Under the pieces are notes generated by a model. The model searched no databases. It saw only the letters and a program-made list of their open reading frames with translations, and was not told the origin of the DNA. A program made the position numbers and the translations under genes. DNA of 64,000 nucleotides, from NCBI GenBank assembly GCA_039566865.1, contig CM076954.1:6456001-6520000 (forward strand), given 5' to 3'. Of the stretch, positions 10,480 to 21,809 are shown one piece after another. The stretch comes from Aurelia coerulea. Taxonomy: Eukaryota > Cnidaria > Scyphozoa > Semaeostomeae > Ulmaridae. Position 1 is the stretch's first letter. Each line of letters opens with the position of its first letter.

Positions 10480-11035
10480 AGGCGTACCAATATTCAGGCA
10501 TTTGGAAGCAAGTTCAGTTATGGTTATTTGTGTCACTTTTGGTGCCAGTTGGACCACTTTGGTGACAATATTTTGAAAAACCTTGTTCATATTCGTAATC
10601 AGCATGTTTGAAATAGGCTCTTTACTAATTTTGAGTTAATTCTACGCAATTTAAAGTTTTGGTCATTTGTGCCACTTTGTGTGCCACTTTGGTGACAATA
10701 TTTTCAAAATCTTTGTTCATATTCGTAAACAGCATGTTTGAAACAGGCTCGTTACTAATTTTGTGCCACTTTGTGTAATTCCATGCCATTTAAATTGTTG
10801 GTCATTTGTGCCACTTTTTGTGCCATTTGGACAACTTTGGGTACAACAGTTTCAGAATCTTTGTTCATATTCTCATAATCAGCATGTTTGAAATAGGCTC
10901 TTTCATATTTTGAGATAATTCTACGCAATTCAAAATTTAAATAATTTGTGCCACTTTGTGTGCCATTTGGACCACTTTGGTGACAACATTTTCAAAATAT
11001 TTGATCATATTCGTAATCAGTATGTTTGAAATAGG
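10480..11035 (+). repeat. Tandem repeat, about 140-bp unit, four copies
   Basis: The block TTTGTGCCACTTTG.GTGCCA..TTGGACCACTTTGG, followed by TTCATATTCGTAATCAGCATG and TTTGAAATAGGCTC, recurs with starts near 10522, 10661, 10800 and 10941, a period of 139-141 bases. Copies differ by substitutions and small deletions. The array runs straight into the truncated LINE epsilon. Confidence 0.8.
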
Positions 11036-11040
11036 CTGTG

Positions 11041-11972
11041 TGATCTCGAGTGATCTCGAGTTTGGAATCGATATACACATTACCTTAGAATGGTTCCAAT
11101 CTAACATGACGGTTGCAAATCCATCGAAATTCCAACTAATGTTTATGGGTTTAAATCAAGACAACAAACTTTGCCTGGAAATCGACGAGAAAGTAATCCC
11201 ATCCACTAACCAAGTTAAACTGTTAGGGATAACAATTGACTCAAAATTGAAATTTGACACCTACGTAAAGTCATTGTGTGTCAAAGCAAACAGGAGTGTT
11301 AGTGCTTTTTCTAGGGTTGCAAGATATCTTCGACAACCTCAAAAAAGGTTACTGTATAACTCGTTTGTTATGTCAAACTTTAAATACTGCCCCTTAATTT
11401 GGATGTTCTGTGGAAAAGGTGGCAATGATAAGATCAATAAGATCCACAAACGAGCATTACGTGTCTTGTTAGTTAGATGACTATGATGCACCTTTTGTTG
11501 ATCTTCTTGTCAGAAGCAATGAAAAAACTGTCCATATTCAGAATTTACAAAGACTGATGATAGAGATTTACGAAACATTACATCATGAGAACCCTCTATT
11601 TTTGTCGGAACTATTCCAGAGAAGAGAGGTCAGGTATAATCTCAGAATAAATGACACAGTTTTACTTCCAAGCATATCCACCGTGGCCTTCGGCATGAAG
11701 TCCATATGTTTTAGGGGTAGCATACTCTGGAACAGAATGCCAGATGTGATAAAGAGCAGCGAAACGGTCGCTTCCTTTTGCAAAAAAATCAAAACATGGG
11801 CTGGGGAAGGATGCAATTGTAAATTATGCCGTTTATTGTAAATATTATGGTTTGCTGTATTTAAGTTATGTATATAAGTTGGTTTTATTAGCTTATTCTT
11901 TTAAAGAGCATGAGCTATTAGTACCCATACCAACTGTAAATAAGAAGAATTATTATTATTATTATTATTATT
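11041..11972 (+). mobile_element. LINE epsilon: 5'-truncated, Rex1/CR1-like, ATT-repeat tail
   Basis: Only the post-catalytic part of ORF2, a short 3' UTR and a terminal (ATT)n at 11949-11972 remain. The abrupt 5' edge inside the RT is the usual result of incomplete reverse transcription. The protein end (C-N-C-K-L-C) resembles that of the LINE at 46899-48434, which also ends next to AAT repeats, so both are probably one clade. Confidence 0.75.
11050..11841 (+). pseudogene. LINE epsilon ORF2 C-terminal fragment
   Basis: Reading starts at DLEFGIDIHITLEWFQSNM, just after the lost catalytic motif. Recognisable parts are KFQLMFMG, VKLLGITIDSKLKF, NFKYCPLIWMFCGKG (NSLFNYCPLVWMF-type motif) and IHKRALRVL, then after a frame break at 11478 LRFRG-like SICFRGSILWNRMPDVIK and WAGEGCNCKLC. 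These are the RT thumb and C-terminal segments of CR1-group LINEs. A stop in the middle makes it a pseudogene. Confidence 0.8.
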
Positions 11973-12054
11973 GTGTACCAATTTTGAAGCAATTTGATGA
12001 AATTTCAATTTTTAGATAAATTTTTGTTGGTGGGACCCCAACTGGGACACAAAG

Positions 12055-13735
12055 GGGTACTCTGAAGTACCTTTAGAGTTGCTGTGCGAGTACTCTGAAG
12101 TACCTTTGGAGGTATTTTGAAGTACCTTTAGGGGTACTCTGAAGTACCTTTAGAGTTACTGTGCAAGTACTCTGAAGTACCTTTGGAGGTATTTTGAAGT
12201 ACCTTTAGGGGTTCTCTGAAGTACCTTTAGAGTTGCTGTGAAATACCTTTAGTAGTACTCCTAAGTACCTTTAGAGGTTCTTTGAAGTACCTTTAGCAGT
12301 ACTCTGATATACCTTCAGGGGTCCTTTGAAGTACCTTTAGGAATACTATGAAGTACCTTTTGGGGGTTCTCTGAAGTACCTTTAGAGTTATGCTGTGAAA
12401 TGCCTTTAGTAGTACTCTGAAGTACCTTTAGGGGTTCTTTGAATTACCTTTAGCAGTACTCTGAAATACTTTCAGGGGTCCTTTGAAGTACCTTTAGGAA
12501 TACTATGAAGTACCTTTTGGGGGTTCTCTGAAGTATCTTTAGAGTTATGCTGTGAAATGCCTTTAGTAGTACTCTGAAGTACCTTTAGGAGTACTCTGAA
12601 GTACCTTTAGGGGTTCTTTGAAGTACCTTTAGCAGTACTCTGAAATACCTTCAGGGGTCCTTTGAAGTACCTTTAGGAATACTATGAAGTACCTTTTGGG
12701 GGTCCTCTGAAGTACCTTTAGAGTTATGCTGTGAAATGCCTTTAGTAGTACTCTGAAGTACCTTTAGGAGTACTCTGAAGTACCTTTAGGGGTTCTTTGA
12801 AGTACCTTTAGCAGTACTCTGAAATACCTTCAGGGGTCCTTTGAAGTACCTTTAGGAATACTATGAAGTACCTTTTGGGGGTCCTCTGAAGTACCTTTAG
12901 GAATACTATGAAATACCTTTTGGGGGTTCTCTGAAGTACCTTTAGAGTTATGCTGTGAAATGCCTTTAGTAGTACTCTGAAGTACCTTTAGAGTTATGCT
13001 GTGAAATGCCTTTAGTAGTACTCTGAAGTACCTTTAGGAGTACTCTGAAGTACCTTTAGGGGTTCTTTGAAGTACCTTTAGCAGTACTCTGAAATACCTT
13101 CAGGGGTCCTTTGAAGTACCTTTAGGAATACTATGAAGTACCTTTTGGGGGTCCTCTGAATTACCTTTAGGAGTTCTCTGAAGTACCTTTAGCAGTACTC
13201 TGAAGTACCTTTAGGAGTCCTCTGAAGTACCTTTAGTAGTACTCTGAAAGGAATACTCTCAAGTACCTTTAGGGGCTCTCTGACGTACCTTTAAGGGCAC
13301 TCTCAAGTACCTTTAGGGATATTCTGAAGTACCTTTTGGGGGTTCCTACCTTTAGAGTTATGCTGTAAAATGCCTTTAGTAGTACTCTGAAGTACCTTCA
13401 GGAGTTCTCTGAAGTACCTTTAGTAGTACTCTGACAGGAATACTCTCAAGTACCTTAAGGGGCTCTCTGAAGTACCTTTAAGGGCACTCTCAAGTACCTT
13501 TAGGGATATTCTGAATTCCTTTAGAAGTACTCTCAAGTACCTTTAGAGGGAACTTTGAAATACCTTCAGGGGTTCTTTGAAGTACCATTAGCAATAGCAT
13601 CAGGGGCATTCTGAAGTATCTTTGGGGATATTCTGAAGTACCAAACCTTGGGGTACTTCAAATTACCCCTCGGTAGGGGTACTTCAAAGTACCTTTAGTG
13701 GTCCCAAATATGTATTTTGCTCAAGTACCCTAAAA
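12055..13735 (+). repeat. Minisatellite with 22-bp unit and higher-order structure
   Basis: The unit is roughly TCTGAAGTACCTTTAGGGGT with variants, repeated about 75 times. The rare variant GAGTTATGCTGTGAAATGCC recurs near 12385, 12541, 12721, 12946, 12990 and 13355, at distances that are multiples of about 22 bases. This indicates amplification of multi-unit blocks. The right margin (13640-13735) holds units in inverted orientation (GGGGTACTTCAAAGTACC). No long ORF is conserved through the array. Confidence 0.9.
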
Positions 13736-13789
13736 GGTACTCCAAAGACCACCTTTCTTCTGTGAGTGTGGCATACAATTGAGCCGTTC

Positions 13790-14145
13790 TCAAATTCTAC
13801 CGCCATCCTATAAACGCTTCGCCTTATCACGTTCCTAGCCTGACCAGACGGGTTTCAGACAAGTATACACCTTGGCACAACAGTGAGTTTTTCCAGCTTG
13901 CTAAGACGAGAGATAAATTGAAAATTCAGGCAGCAAAAAGTAAATCCACCCTTTTGATGGATTGTTACAAGCAAATTAGTAACTGTGTAAACATGTTAAA
14001 TCTCCAGCTAAAAAGAAAATAGTTCTCTAAGAAAATTTCTGCATGTCACGGGGACCTTAAAAAATCCTGGAAGACTACTAACCAAGTCATAAACAAAAGA
14101 AGTAAGACCACTCCAATCCCATCGCTTAAAGTGAATGACATGAGA
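13790..14145 (+). pseudogene. LINE beta segment 1: EN-RT linker
   Basis: The frame reads VPSLTRRVSDKYTPWHNSEF, then LAKTRDKLKIQA, SKKISACHGDLKKSWKTTNQ and KRSKTTPIPSLKVND, the region between endonuclease and RT of CR1-like ORF2. One in-frame stop is present near 14019. The segment ends at palindrome A; the next piece lies at 17374-17472 and the third at 31157-31570. Confidence 0.8.
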
Positions 14146-17100
14146 AGCATAGCTGTCAAATCTTGTCTTTTGTCCAAAGCTCCCGTGGGGTTCTGACTCA
14201 CGCTCTGATCAGATCGCATTTTCTCCTATGATTGACCAATCAGGTGCCGTCGTTGTGTCTACTTCCGCGTTTCGCAGCAAAACTTAGGCCATTTTTGGCT
14301 GTTTTGACCATCATCCCCAAAAAATCATTGCACGATCGGATAAATCGATTTTCGTCAAAATTTCAATTGGAGAAGATTCTCCATGCTTTGGACCATAAGC
14401 GTTTTCAGTATGGCTTTGCGATCACTAAAAATAGCAGAATTGTGGCACTTTTAAGCTCAATGAAGTCATTCATCTGTTACAACTTCTATAATTAGCAAAA
14501 AGAAGAGTAGAAAACTGAAAACCTGAAGAAGAACTAGTGCATACACATACCTCAGATGGTTTTAATAACAAACATCCACTCTTTCTGCCGCGATCTACAG
14601 CGAGTTTCACCAGCAAACAACACAGTCAACAAAAATGGGCGCGAGAACTTGAATGATCTGCTACATGCAATCGTCGAATGACAACATCCCATTCCAATGA
14701 ACAGAAATATGAATAAAGCAACGGTGAATAACGAATACATGAACTTGCCATGCTGAAGATTATGGGAGTAGCTGTACGTCCAATCTGGCCCAGAAAGAAC
14801 AATTTCGTGCTGTCTTTTTCGATAAACCATCTATGGATAAACCGTGCCACCAATTCCTTTATCCAACTGCGGCTATCATTGCCAGGTGGAAACTGGCAAT
14901 AACATTACCAAAACGATGTACGAATTGATCGGTCACATCCCATCTTTTATTGCAAGAAAAATGTATATCGTCTTATGGTCTAGCAGCTTCATGAAACAGA
15001 ACTGAAATGCTAGGTTTAATGTTCTTACGAATACGAATAACAAGAAGAAATGTACATCTTATTTTCATAACGAGTAAAATAGATTTATCTTTTCGACATT
15101 TGAAATACTATTTATCGAAACTCCTCATGTCAATTTCACATTTTGGGAGGATATCATAAAAAATATTTTATCTTTTAGAAGTCCTTCATTAGAAAATCAC
15201 CCCGTCACAGTCAAACAACACAGTAGCATCAAAATAAAGTTGGGCAGTTTGCAAACTCATTGCCCATTCATGGAAGAGCAACCCCATTTGTGTAAGATTC
15301 TACAACTTTGATCCAATAAAGAAAGCTCCTCAAAATTCTCATTTTCTGAGTACAAAATGTCTCGTAAGAGTTTCTTAAAAATTCCCTCAAATTTCTATCG
15401 GTGGTGTAGGATCTCTGGGATCTCCTGTGCCTTCGATAAAATTGTGCGGCAAATTATGAAATCATGCCACAGCCACAGTGTAGATCACATACGAAATCTC
15501 ATGTAAGAAATTACCAAACGAAAAGTGAAGTAAATTTGTTTCAGTTTCCAAAATGTTATATTTACTTTAGGCTTAATTCTAATAGAAAAGTTTCTTGTAC
15601 GGTTCCCAAATTTTCAAAATTCCAACTGACAGTTTGTCGACGTTCATTCAGAACCACATTTTGAACCAATGAATTGTTAAAAAACGAAATAATAACAAAA
15701 ATTATTACTTTTTAGTAATAGTTGAGTTGGTAATGCAATTTCTGGTTGAAAACATTTTTTGCAACTCATAGCTTACTTAGAAAAAGTTCCTTAAATTTGA
15801 AATGACCTTTCATCGCTTCTAACAGAGTTTCTTAATTCATGGAAGAGGCAGCAACAGTTTCCTTCAAGCAGTTTCCTGCAAAAAAGTGTATGCAGTTGCA
15901 TTGTTAGAGGTCCGCTATCATAGGAAAAATTTCAAGAAACTGAACTCTCAGGTCACCTAGAATATAAAATCTTGGATACTGGAACAAATTAATTTCACTT
16001 TTCATTTAGTAATTTCTTACATGAGATTTCGTATGTGATCTACACTGTGGCATGATTTCATAATTTGACTCACAATTTTATCGAAGGACCAGGAGATCCC
16101 AGAGATCTTACACAACCGATAGAAATTTGAGGGAACTTTTAAGAAACTCTTACGAAAACATTTTGTACTCAGAAAATGAGAATTTTGAGGAGCTTTCTTT
16201 ATTGGATGAAAGTTGTAGAATCTTACAAAAAATAGGGTTGTTCTTCCATGAATGGGCAATGAGATTGCAAACTGCCCAACTTTGCTTTAATGCTACTGTG
16301 TTGCTTGACTGTGAAGGGGTGATTTTCTAATGAAGGACTTCTAAAAGATAAAATATTTTTTATGATATCCTCCCAAAATGTGAAATTGACATGAGGAAAT
16401 TCTATGAATTGTATTTCAAATGTCGAAAAGATAAATCTATTTTACTCGTTATGAAAATAAGATGTACATTTCTTCTTGTTATTCGTATTCGTAAGAACAT
16501 TAAACCTAGCATTTCAGTTCTGTTTCATGAAGCTGCTAGACCATAAGACGATAGACATTTTTCTTGCAATAAAAGATGGGATGTGACCGATCAATTCGTA
16601 CATCGTTTTGGTAATGTTATTGCCAGTTTCCACCTGGCAATGATAGCCGCAGTTGGATAAAGGAATTGGTGGCACGGTTTATCCATAGATGGTTTATCGA
16701 AAAAGACAGCACGAAATTGTTCTTTCTGGGCCAGATTGGACGTACAGCTACTCCCATAATCTTCAGCATGGCAAGTTCATGTATTCGTTATTCACCGTTG
16801 CTTTATTCATATTTCTGTTCATTGGAATGGGATGTTGTCATTCGACGATTGCATGTTGCTGATCATTCAAGTTCTCGCGCCCATTTTTGTTGACTGTGTT
16901 GTTTGCTGGTGAAACTGGCTGTAGATCGCGGCAGAAAAAGTGGATGTTTGTTATTAAAACCATCTGAGGTATGTGTATGCACTAGTTCTTCTTCAGGTTT
17001 TCAGTTTTCTACTCTTCTTTTTGCTAATTATAGAAGTTGTAACCGATGAATGACTTCATTGAGCTTAAAAGTGCCACAATTCTGCTATTTTTAGTGATCG

Positions 17101-17373
17101 CAAAGCCATACTGAAAACGCTTATGGTCCAAAGCATGGAGAATCTTCTCCAATTGAAATTTTGACGAAAATCGATTTATCCGATCGTGCAATGATTTTTT
17201 GGGGATGATGGTCAAAACAGCCAAAAATGGCCTAAGTTTTGCTGCGAAACGCGGAAGTAGACACAACGACGGCACCTGATTGGTCAATCATAGGAGAAAA
17301 TGCAATCTGATCAGAGCGTGAGTCAGAACCCCACGGGAGCTTTGGACAAAAGACAAGATTTGACGGCTATGCT
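14146..17373. mobile_element. Palindromic foldback element A, about 3.2 kb
   Basis: Near-perfect inverted arms run from AGCATAGCTGTCAAATCTTG at the left edge to its inverse at the right edge, with a centre at about 15500-16015. A 75-codon stretch reads identically in both arms (14626-14853 minus, 16666-16893 plus), so arm identity is very high. Subterminal blocks (GATTGACCAATCAGG; TAGGCCATTTTTGGC) parallel those of elements B and C, placing A in the same family as a divergent member. No transposase is present. LINE beta protein resumes directly on the right. A clean target duplication is not visible. Confidence 0.75.
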
Positions 17374-17472
17374 GTTTTTGTACCATTGGAAATAAACTAA
17401 GTTGCAACATTCCGGAGAAACCCAACCCATTTTTATCCAACGAGTATGAAGTTGGTAACGCTGTAACACATT
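17374..17472 (+). pseudogene. LINE beta segment 2: start of the RT region
   Basis: The frame reads CFCTIGNKLSCNIPEKPNPF, then LSNEYEVGNAVTH, the usual sequence just before RT motif 1 in CR1-like elements. It stops at the AACACATT duplication (17465-17472), where LINE alpha is inserted. Reading continues in frame at 31165. Confidence 0.8.
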
Positions 17473-17660
17473 ACAAAACCACGAGGTAGCGACAATGGTC
17501 GGACGTGTTTTCGTCTGCTGCTGAAACCAAGTTGCTGCCAGTGGGTGCTCTGTCGTTTTAGATTCGCAAAAGTATAATAGAATAATGAAGATGTTTCCTC
17601 GATTTTAATTGCTGTTTGATAGCTGTTCAACTTATTATTGCTGTGCTTTGTAAGGTCGAA

Positions 17661-18470
17661 ATGTCTGGAAAAGCGAAATCGAAATCGAGAACGAACTCGA
17701 AGCACGAGGAGTTAGGCCCTGATACTGAATCAACAGATGGAGCGATAGAAGAAGCCCCGCCCGCCCGTAACTCTGGAATCGATTGGGCAAGTCATCGAAG
17801 GTAAGATTGCAAATTTGGCAACCAAAGAATGCATCGACAGTTCACGTCAGACAGTTGCCCAGAATGAAAAAATCCAGGAACTAGAAGCCAAGATAGTTTT
17901 AATGGAGAAATACATCGAGAGGACAGAGAAGCTTGAGCGCGGGTATGAGGAAGTCAATGAGTTAAAAGATCGTGTCGAAAGCCTGGAGCTTCGTGCGACG
18001 ATAACGAACAGTATCATCGAAGATTATGCTTGAGATTCAATGGCATTGAAATGGACAAGGATAAAGATGAATCTGGTGAAACTTGTTTGAGGAAAATCAA
18101 GACATTATTGAAGGATGAGCTGGAAGTTGACTTCCCAGACGTGGTGATTGATCGTGCTCGTAGGATTGGCCCGATAAAGCAAAATCCAACAACCAAGAAG
18201 AAGTCACAAACCATCATAGTTCGTTTTACTACTTGGCGCCATCGATCCATGGTTTACAGAGCAAGGAAGAAATCCGACAAATTTAAAGTACAGTTAGACC
18301 TCACTCACAGGAAGGTAAAACTTCTAGAAAAGGCTAACACGTGGTTGAAGGATAAAAAGGAGTGTTTTGCGTTTGCAGACATTAATTGTCGCCCTTGTCT
18401 CTATCTGGATGGAGATTACGAATATTTCAATGATGAGCATGAACTTTTAGATTATATAAAATATGCTTAG
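17661..18470 (+). pseudogene. LINE alpha ORF1: L1-ORF1p-like protein
   Basis: The start is ATG at 17661 (M-S-G-K-A-K-S-K-S-R), with a basic, then acidic, N-terminus. A frame break near 17803 leads into a heptad-rich coiled coil (IQELEAKIVLMEKYIERTEK ... LKDRVESLELR). After a second break at 18032 an RRM-like fold (LRFNGIEMDKDKDESGE) and a C-terminal domain follow (RIGPIKQ, TIIVRFTTWRHR, FADINCRPCLYLDGDYEY), ending in DYIKYA. The domain order and the I-V-R-F-x-x-W motif are those of L1-type ORF1 RNA chaperones. The two breaks inactivate it. Confidence 0.8.
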
Positions 18471-19492
18471 TAACACCCTGAAAAACACTCTCTGTTACAC
18501 GTTTTAGTCGTTGAACATTATTTTTCTGGTTCATTAAGTCATTCGTGTTTAGCCAAACCTAGATAACCAGGGGTAAAGCTCAAAATATATGACCCTCGAG
18601 AAGCCATTCCCCATTTTCAAGTTTTTTTATGTTTTGGTTACTTTCAATACTCTTATGATGAAACAGAGCAGTTTGGTTACTATGCCATTTTGTTGTTTTC
18701 GAGATGTTTCCAATGACTCCCAATACACCAAAATTTTCCCCGCTTGTTTTTGTATCCCGGTGGGAGATCCAGTTGATTGTGTCATTGCAAAATTCATAAA
18801 AATGTCTTGTTTCTAAAAAACCACTTCGTATAAATATCAAACTTAGTTTGCACTCCCTCAGGATTTTGTCATAATGCAGCTTTAAAATTCATACTATGTT
18901 CAGTTTTTCAGTTTTCGAACCGTTGAGATAACTCTCGGCTGTCTTTGAGGCGCGGGGCGTGGGATGGTGGGTGGGGTGATGGGGTTGGTGGGATGCTCGT
19001 GGGGTGTTTGTGGCCTGTACCTTGGGTGTCGGTGGGGTGTTGGTTTGGTTTTCGGGGCTGTTTCGGGGATCGGCGGGTCGGGGAGATTGAGGGTGGTTCG
19101 TTTCCGGGCATCGGGCTCGGGGGCGGATTGCTTCCTCGGTTTCCTTGTTTTGCTGTTCTTTGGGCTGCTGCCTCGGGGTCGGGCTGGCATCGCATTGGTG
19201 TTTGGGGGGCGCGTTGCAGATGTTCGGTGGGTGTTCCGTCGTTCCGTTGTCCCGTTCCATCGTTCTGTGTCCCGTGTTTGAGGATAGCCGAGACTTTCTC
19301 TAAAACAGTGTTCCCACTGGCAGCACGAGAAATGCTTTTAATCCAATACCCTTAGGACTCGCTGAGTACCCCAAATGGTTTGGAAACCTTGTGTTATTAA
19401 TTCTGTTGTTATTATCTGTAATTTTCCTTTTTTCCCAGTCGTATCAATGTTATCCTGATTTTCTTTTCAGTTTTCGGTATTGTCGTTTTGTA
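18471..19492 (+). other. LINE alpha ORF1-ORF2 spacer with G-rich block
   Basis: About 1 kb lies between the ORFs, not counting element B. From about 18950 to 19240 the plus strand is strongly G-rich, with many GGG/GGGG tracts spaced 1-7 bases apart (for example 18953-19020), and is capable of G-quadruplex formation. Long minus-strand proline-rich frames and plus-strand Gly/Trp-rich frames here are by-products of this composition. The segment before element B contains a CTTTTTTCCCAG and a TTTTCTTTTCAG, possible splice acceptor-like tracts. Confidence 0.55.
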
Positions 19493-20714
19493 AAGATAGG
19501 CACTAAATCCTTACTGGCTGACAAAATTGACACGTGACACACCCTAAACCAGTCAAATGGAACCGACAACCAACCGGGAAATTTGAAATGTCACATTTTA
19601 GGCCACTTTTTTAGATTTTAGGCCGCTTTTGGACGATTTTACCACCCTTCACCAAAATATAAATCGACAGAAGGAGCATGAAGATTTTCAAAAAATTTCT
19701 TCACAGACCTGTTCCCAATACTCTAATGCAAAGTTAATCATCGTCGCTACAAATTATTTCAAAATTTGGAGAGATGCCACCGTTTTGAATTTGACCTCAT
19801 TGACCTCACTGTGGCTTGCCATAGTAAAGATCTCAGCAATGGCTGAAACGTATGCACATGGAGAATAGATACTTTGCTTCGAAGGTCTTATTCTGTGTGT
19901 TTAAGTATCTCCAAAACTCTTCAAAAGATGTCAAATTTAGTGCAGTATCTGGAGCTTTTTTCAATTTTGAATTAACATAGATACATCAAAGAATTAATGC
20001 TGAGGGCTGGGATGAACAACAGGAAAAGTGAACTTTACGGGCCTAACAAAACACCGCACCGTCGTTATAAATTAGAGACGAATTTAACAGGTACTTACTT
20101 TTCTATCTCGCAAGAAGAGGACCACAAACTGAAAATGTGAACATACAATTCCAATTAACTTTGAATCAATAACAAATAACGACTTTGCTCAAGAATGGCA
20201 AGAGCTGTAACATCCAACGTGACCAGAACAAACGATTTGGTGATGTCCTCTTCGATAACCAAACCCTTGCTCCCAATACTTTATCCAACTCTGCTCTCAT
20301 CGTTATGAGATCGAAAGAATGGGAATCGGCAATTACATTATGCCAAAACCTCTTATAATTCATCAATCGTGTGCCTTGCTTTTGGTGCAAGAAATGGCTT
20401 TCGTTTCGTCCTCAGTGTAGCAGGTACATGAAATAGATATGAAATGCTGTTGCTGAGTTCAATGTACGTAAGAATAAAATAACAAACGGAAGAAATGTAC
20501 ATCTTGTTCCAAATATGAAAAATATATTGGCCACTTCGTTAAAATAACATTTGAAATAATATTTTTAAAGCTCCTTCATATCAATTTCATTTTTTGCATT
20601 TTGCATTTGAAGGGGATTTGAGGTCATCCATTAGAAACTCTCCTCTTTTTTATGGCCAAACAACACAACAACACTGAGCAAAGCTGAACATTTGTATGAC
20701 ACTTTATAGACTCG

Positions 20715-20891
20715 CAGGGACGCAGGATGCATCTCAAACTTGGGGGGGGGGGGGAAGCATGGCACTTCAAGGCACATTTTTCATCAAGCTAAAGGGGCAC
20801 TTCCTGAAAATAAGAAGGGTACTTCTTTGTTTATTGAAAAATCTTGGGGGGGGGCACATGCTCCCAGTGCCTCCTGGTTCATACGTCTCTG
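20715..20891 (+). mobile_element. hAT-type MITE inside element B, 177 bp
   Basis: The ends are CAGGGACG and, inverted, CAGAGACG. The exact 8-bp duplication TAGACTCG lies at 20707-20714 and 20892-20899. The other arm of B keeps the uninterrupted site. Two G-runs (12 G near 20743 and 9 G near 20849) lie close to the ends. It is a sibling of the copy at 63558-63726. Confidence 0.9.
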
Positions 20892-21417
20892 TAGACTCGT
20901 GGAAGCATACACATATTTTCTGGAAGATGGTAAAACTTTGACTCACTCCAGCATTCAAGATTTTAGTATTTTGTTGATCTGAGAGCCCCTGAGAGCTCAA
21001 CTTCTTGAAACTTCTTGAAACTTCTTGAGTTTCCTGCCATGCATATGGCCCAGAATAATTAAAATTAAGAATATTGGAGAGTACAGTTTCTGTTTCTCTC
21101 TTTTTTCAGTTGGGCTTCTTTTGCTAAAAACTAAGATCTTGGCATGGCATGACTTCATAAAATTGGAGATCTCCTGCCGATGGAATGTTGCCTCTTGTAG
21201 AAACTCTTATGGAACTTGTTTGCACTCGGTGTGTACTCAGATAATAAGAATTTTTAAGAAACTTTCGATATTGTCTCAAAGTTTTATTATCTTACAGAAA
21301 ATATATGCATGCTTCCATGAGTCTACAAAGTGCCATAGAAATGTCCTGCTTTACTCGATGCTGCTGTGTTGTTTGACCGTAAAGGGGGAGTTTCTAGTGG
21401 ATTACCTCAAATGCAAG

Positions 21418-21809
21418 TACACTCATTTTTTTTATAAGAAACTAAGGTCCGGGGCTGGTAGGCAGTTTCTTAAATTTTTGGGCCATTTTGCTACCAAAAG
21501 TTTCTTACGTGTTTCTTACATTTTTATTGCCGGAAGTTTAGAGTTGATTTTGTCTTGTATAAAGGGCTCCCAAGTTACTTAGTAAGATCTTAAAACGAAT
21601 AAATAACATGATTCGCACTCAAAATATTGTCCAAACAGTTGCTTTAACTGTACAATGTCAAAATATTTTCGAGTGTGATAGGAAAATTAAAACTGAAAAT
21701 GACAGAAGTTTCTTAGCTTTTTCAATTCAGGTAGGGTTGTTTCTAAGCTTTCGAAAAATTGAGCCTACCGTTTCTTATAAGCGGTTTCTTATAAAAAGAA
21801 ATGAGTGTA
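21418..21809 (+). mobile_element. TA-flanked MITE inside element B, about 390 bp
   Basis: The ends are TACACTCATTTTTTTTATAAG and, inverted, TACACTCATTTCTTTTTATA. Element C keeps the empty site (GCAAGTAG..CAAAGATAGAT near 28494), proving insertion at TA. This is the reference copy of the family found truncated at 1118-1336 and, without intact ends, in both arms of C (27290-27600 and 28090-28340). TA duplication suggests mobilisation by a Tc1/mariner-type transposase. Confidence 0.85.

Noticed and set aside
12055..13735. Regularly spaced repeat as a CRISPR array
   Set aside because: Units are contiguous without unique spacers, and all other features are metazoan.
14146..14154. 9-bp target duplication for element A (AGCATAGCT versus GGCTATGCT)
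   Set aside because: Only 6 of 9 positions agree, and the similarity is explained by the palindromic sequence itself.
14232..17287. Mirrored open frames in element A (and likewise in B, C and D) as possible genes
   Set aside because: They are short, mirrored copies in inverted arms with no family motif.
18889..19260. Proline-rich minus-strand and Gly/Trp-rich plus-strand proteins
   Set aside because: By-products of the G-rich strand composition in the LINE alpha spacer, with several overlapping frames and no motif.
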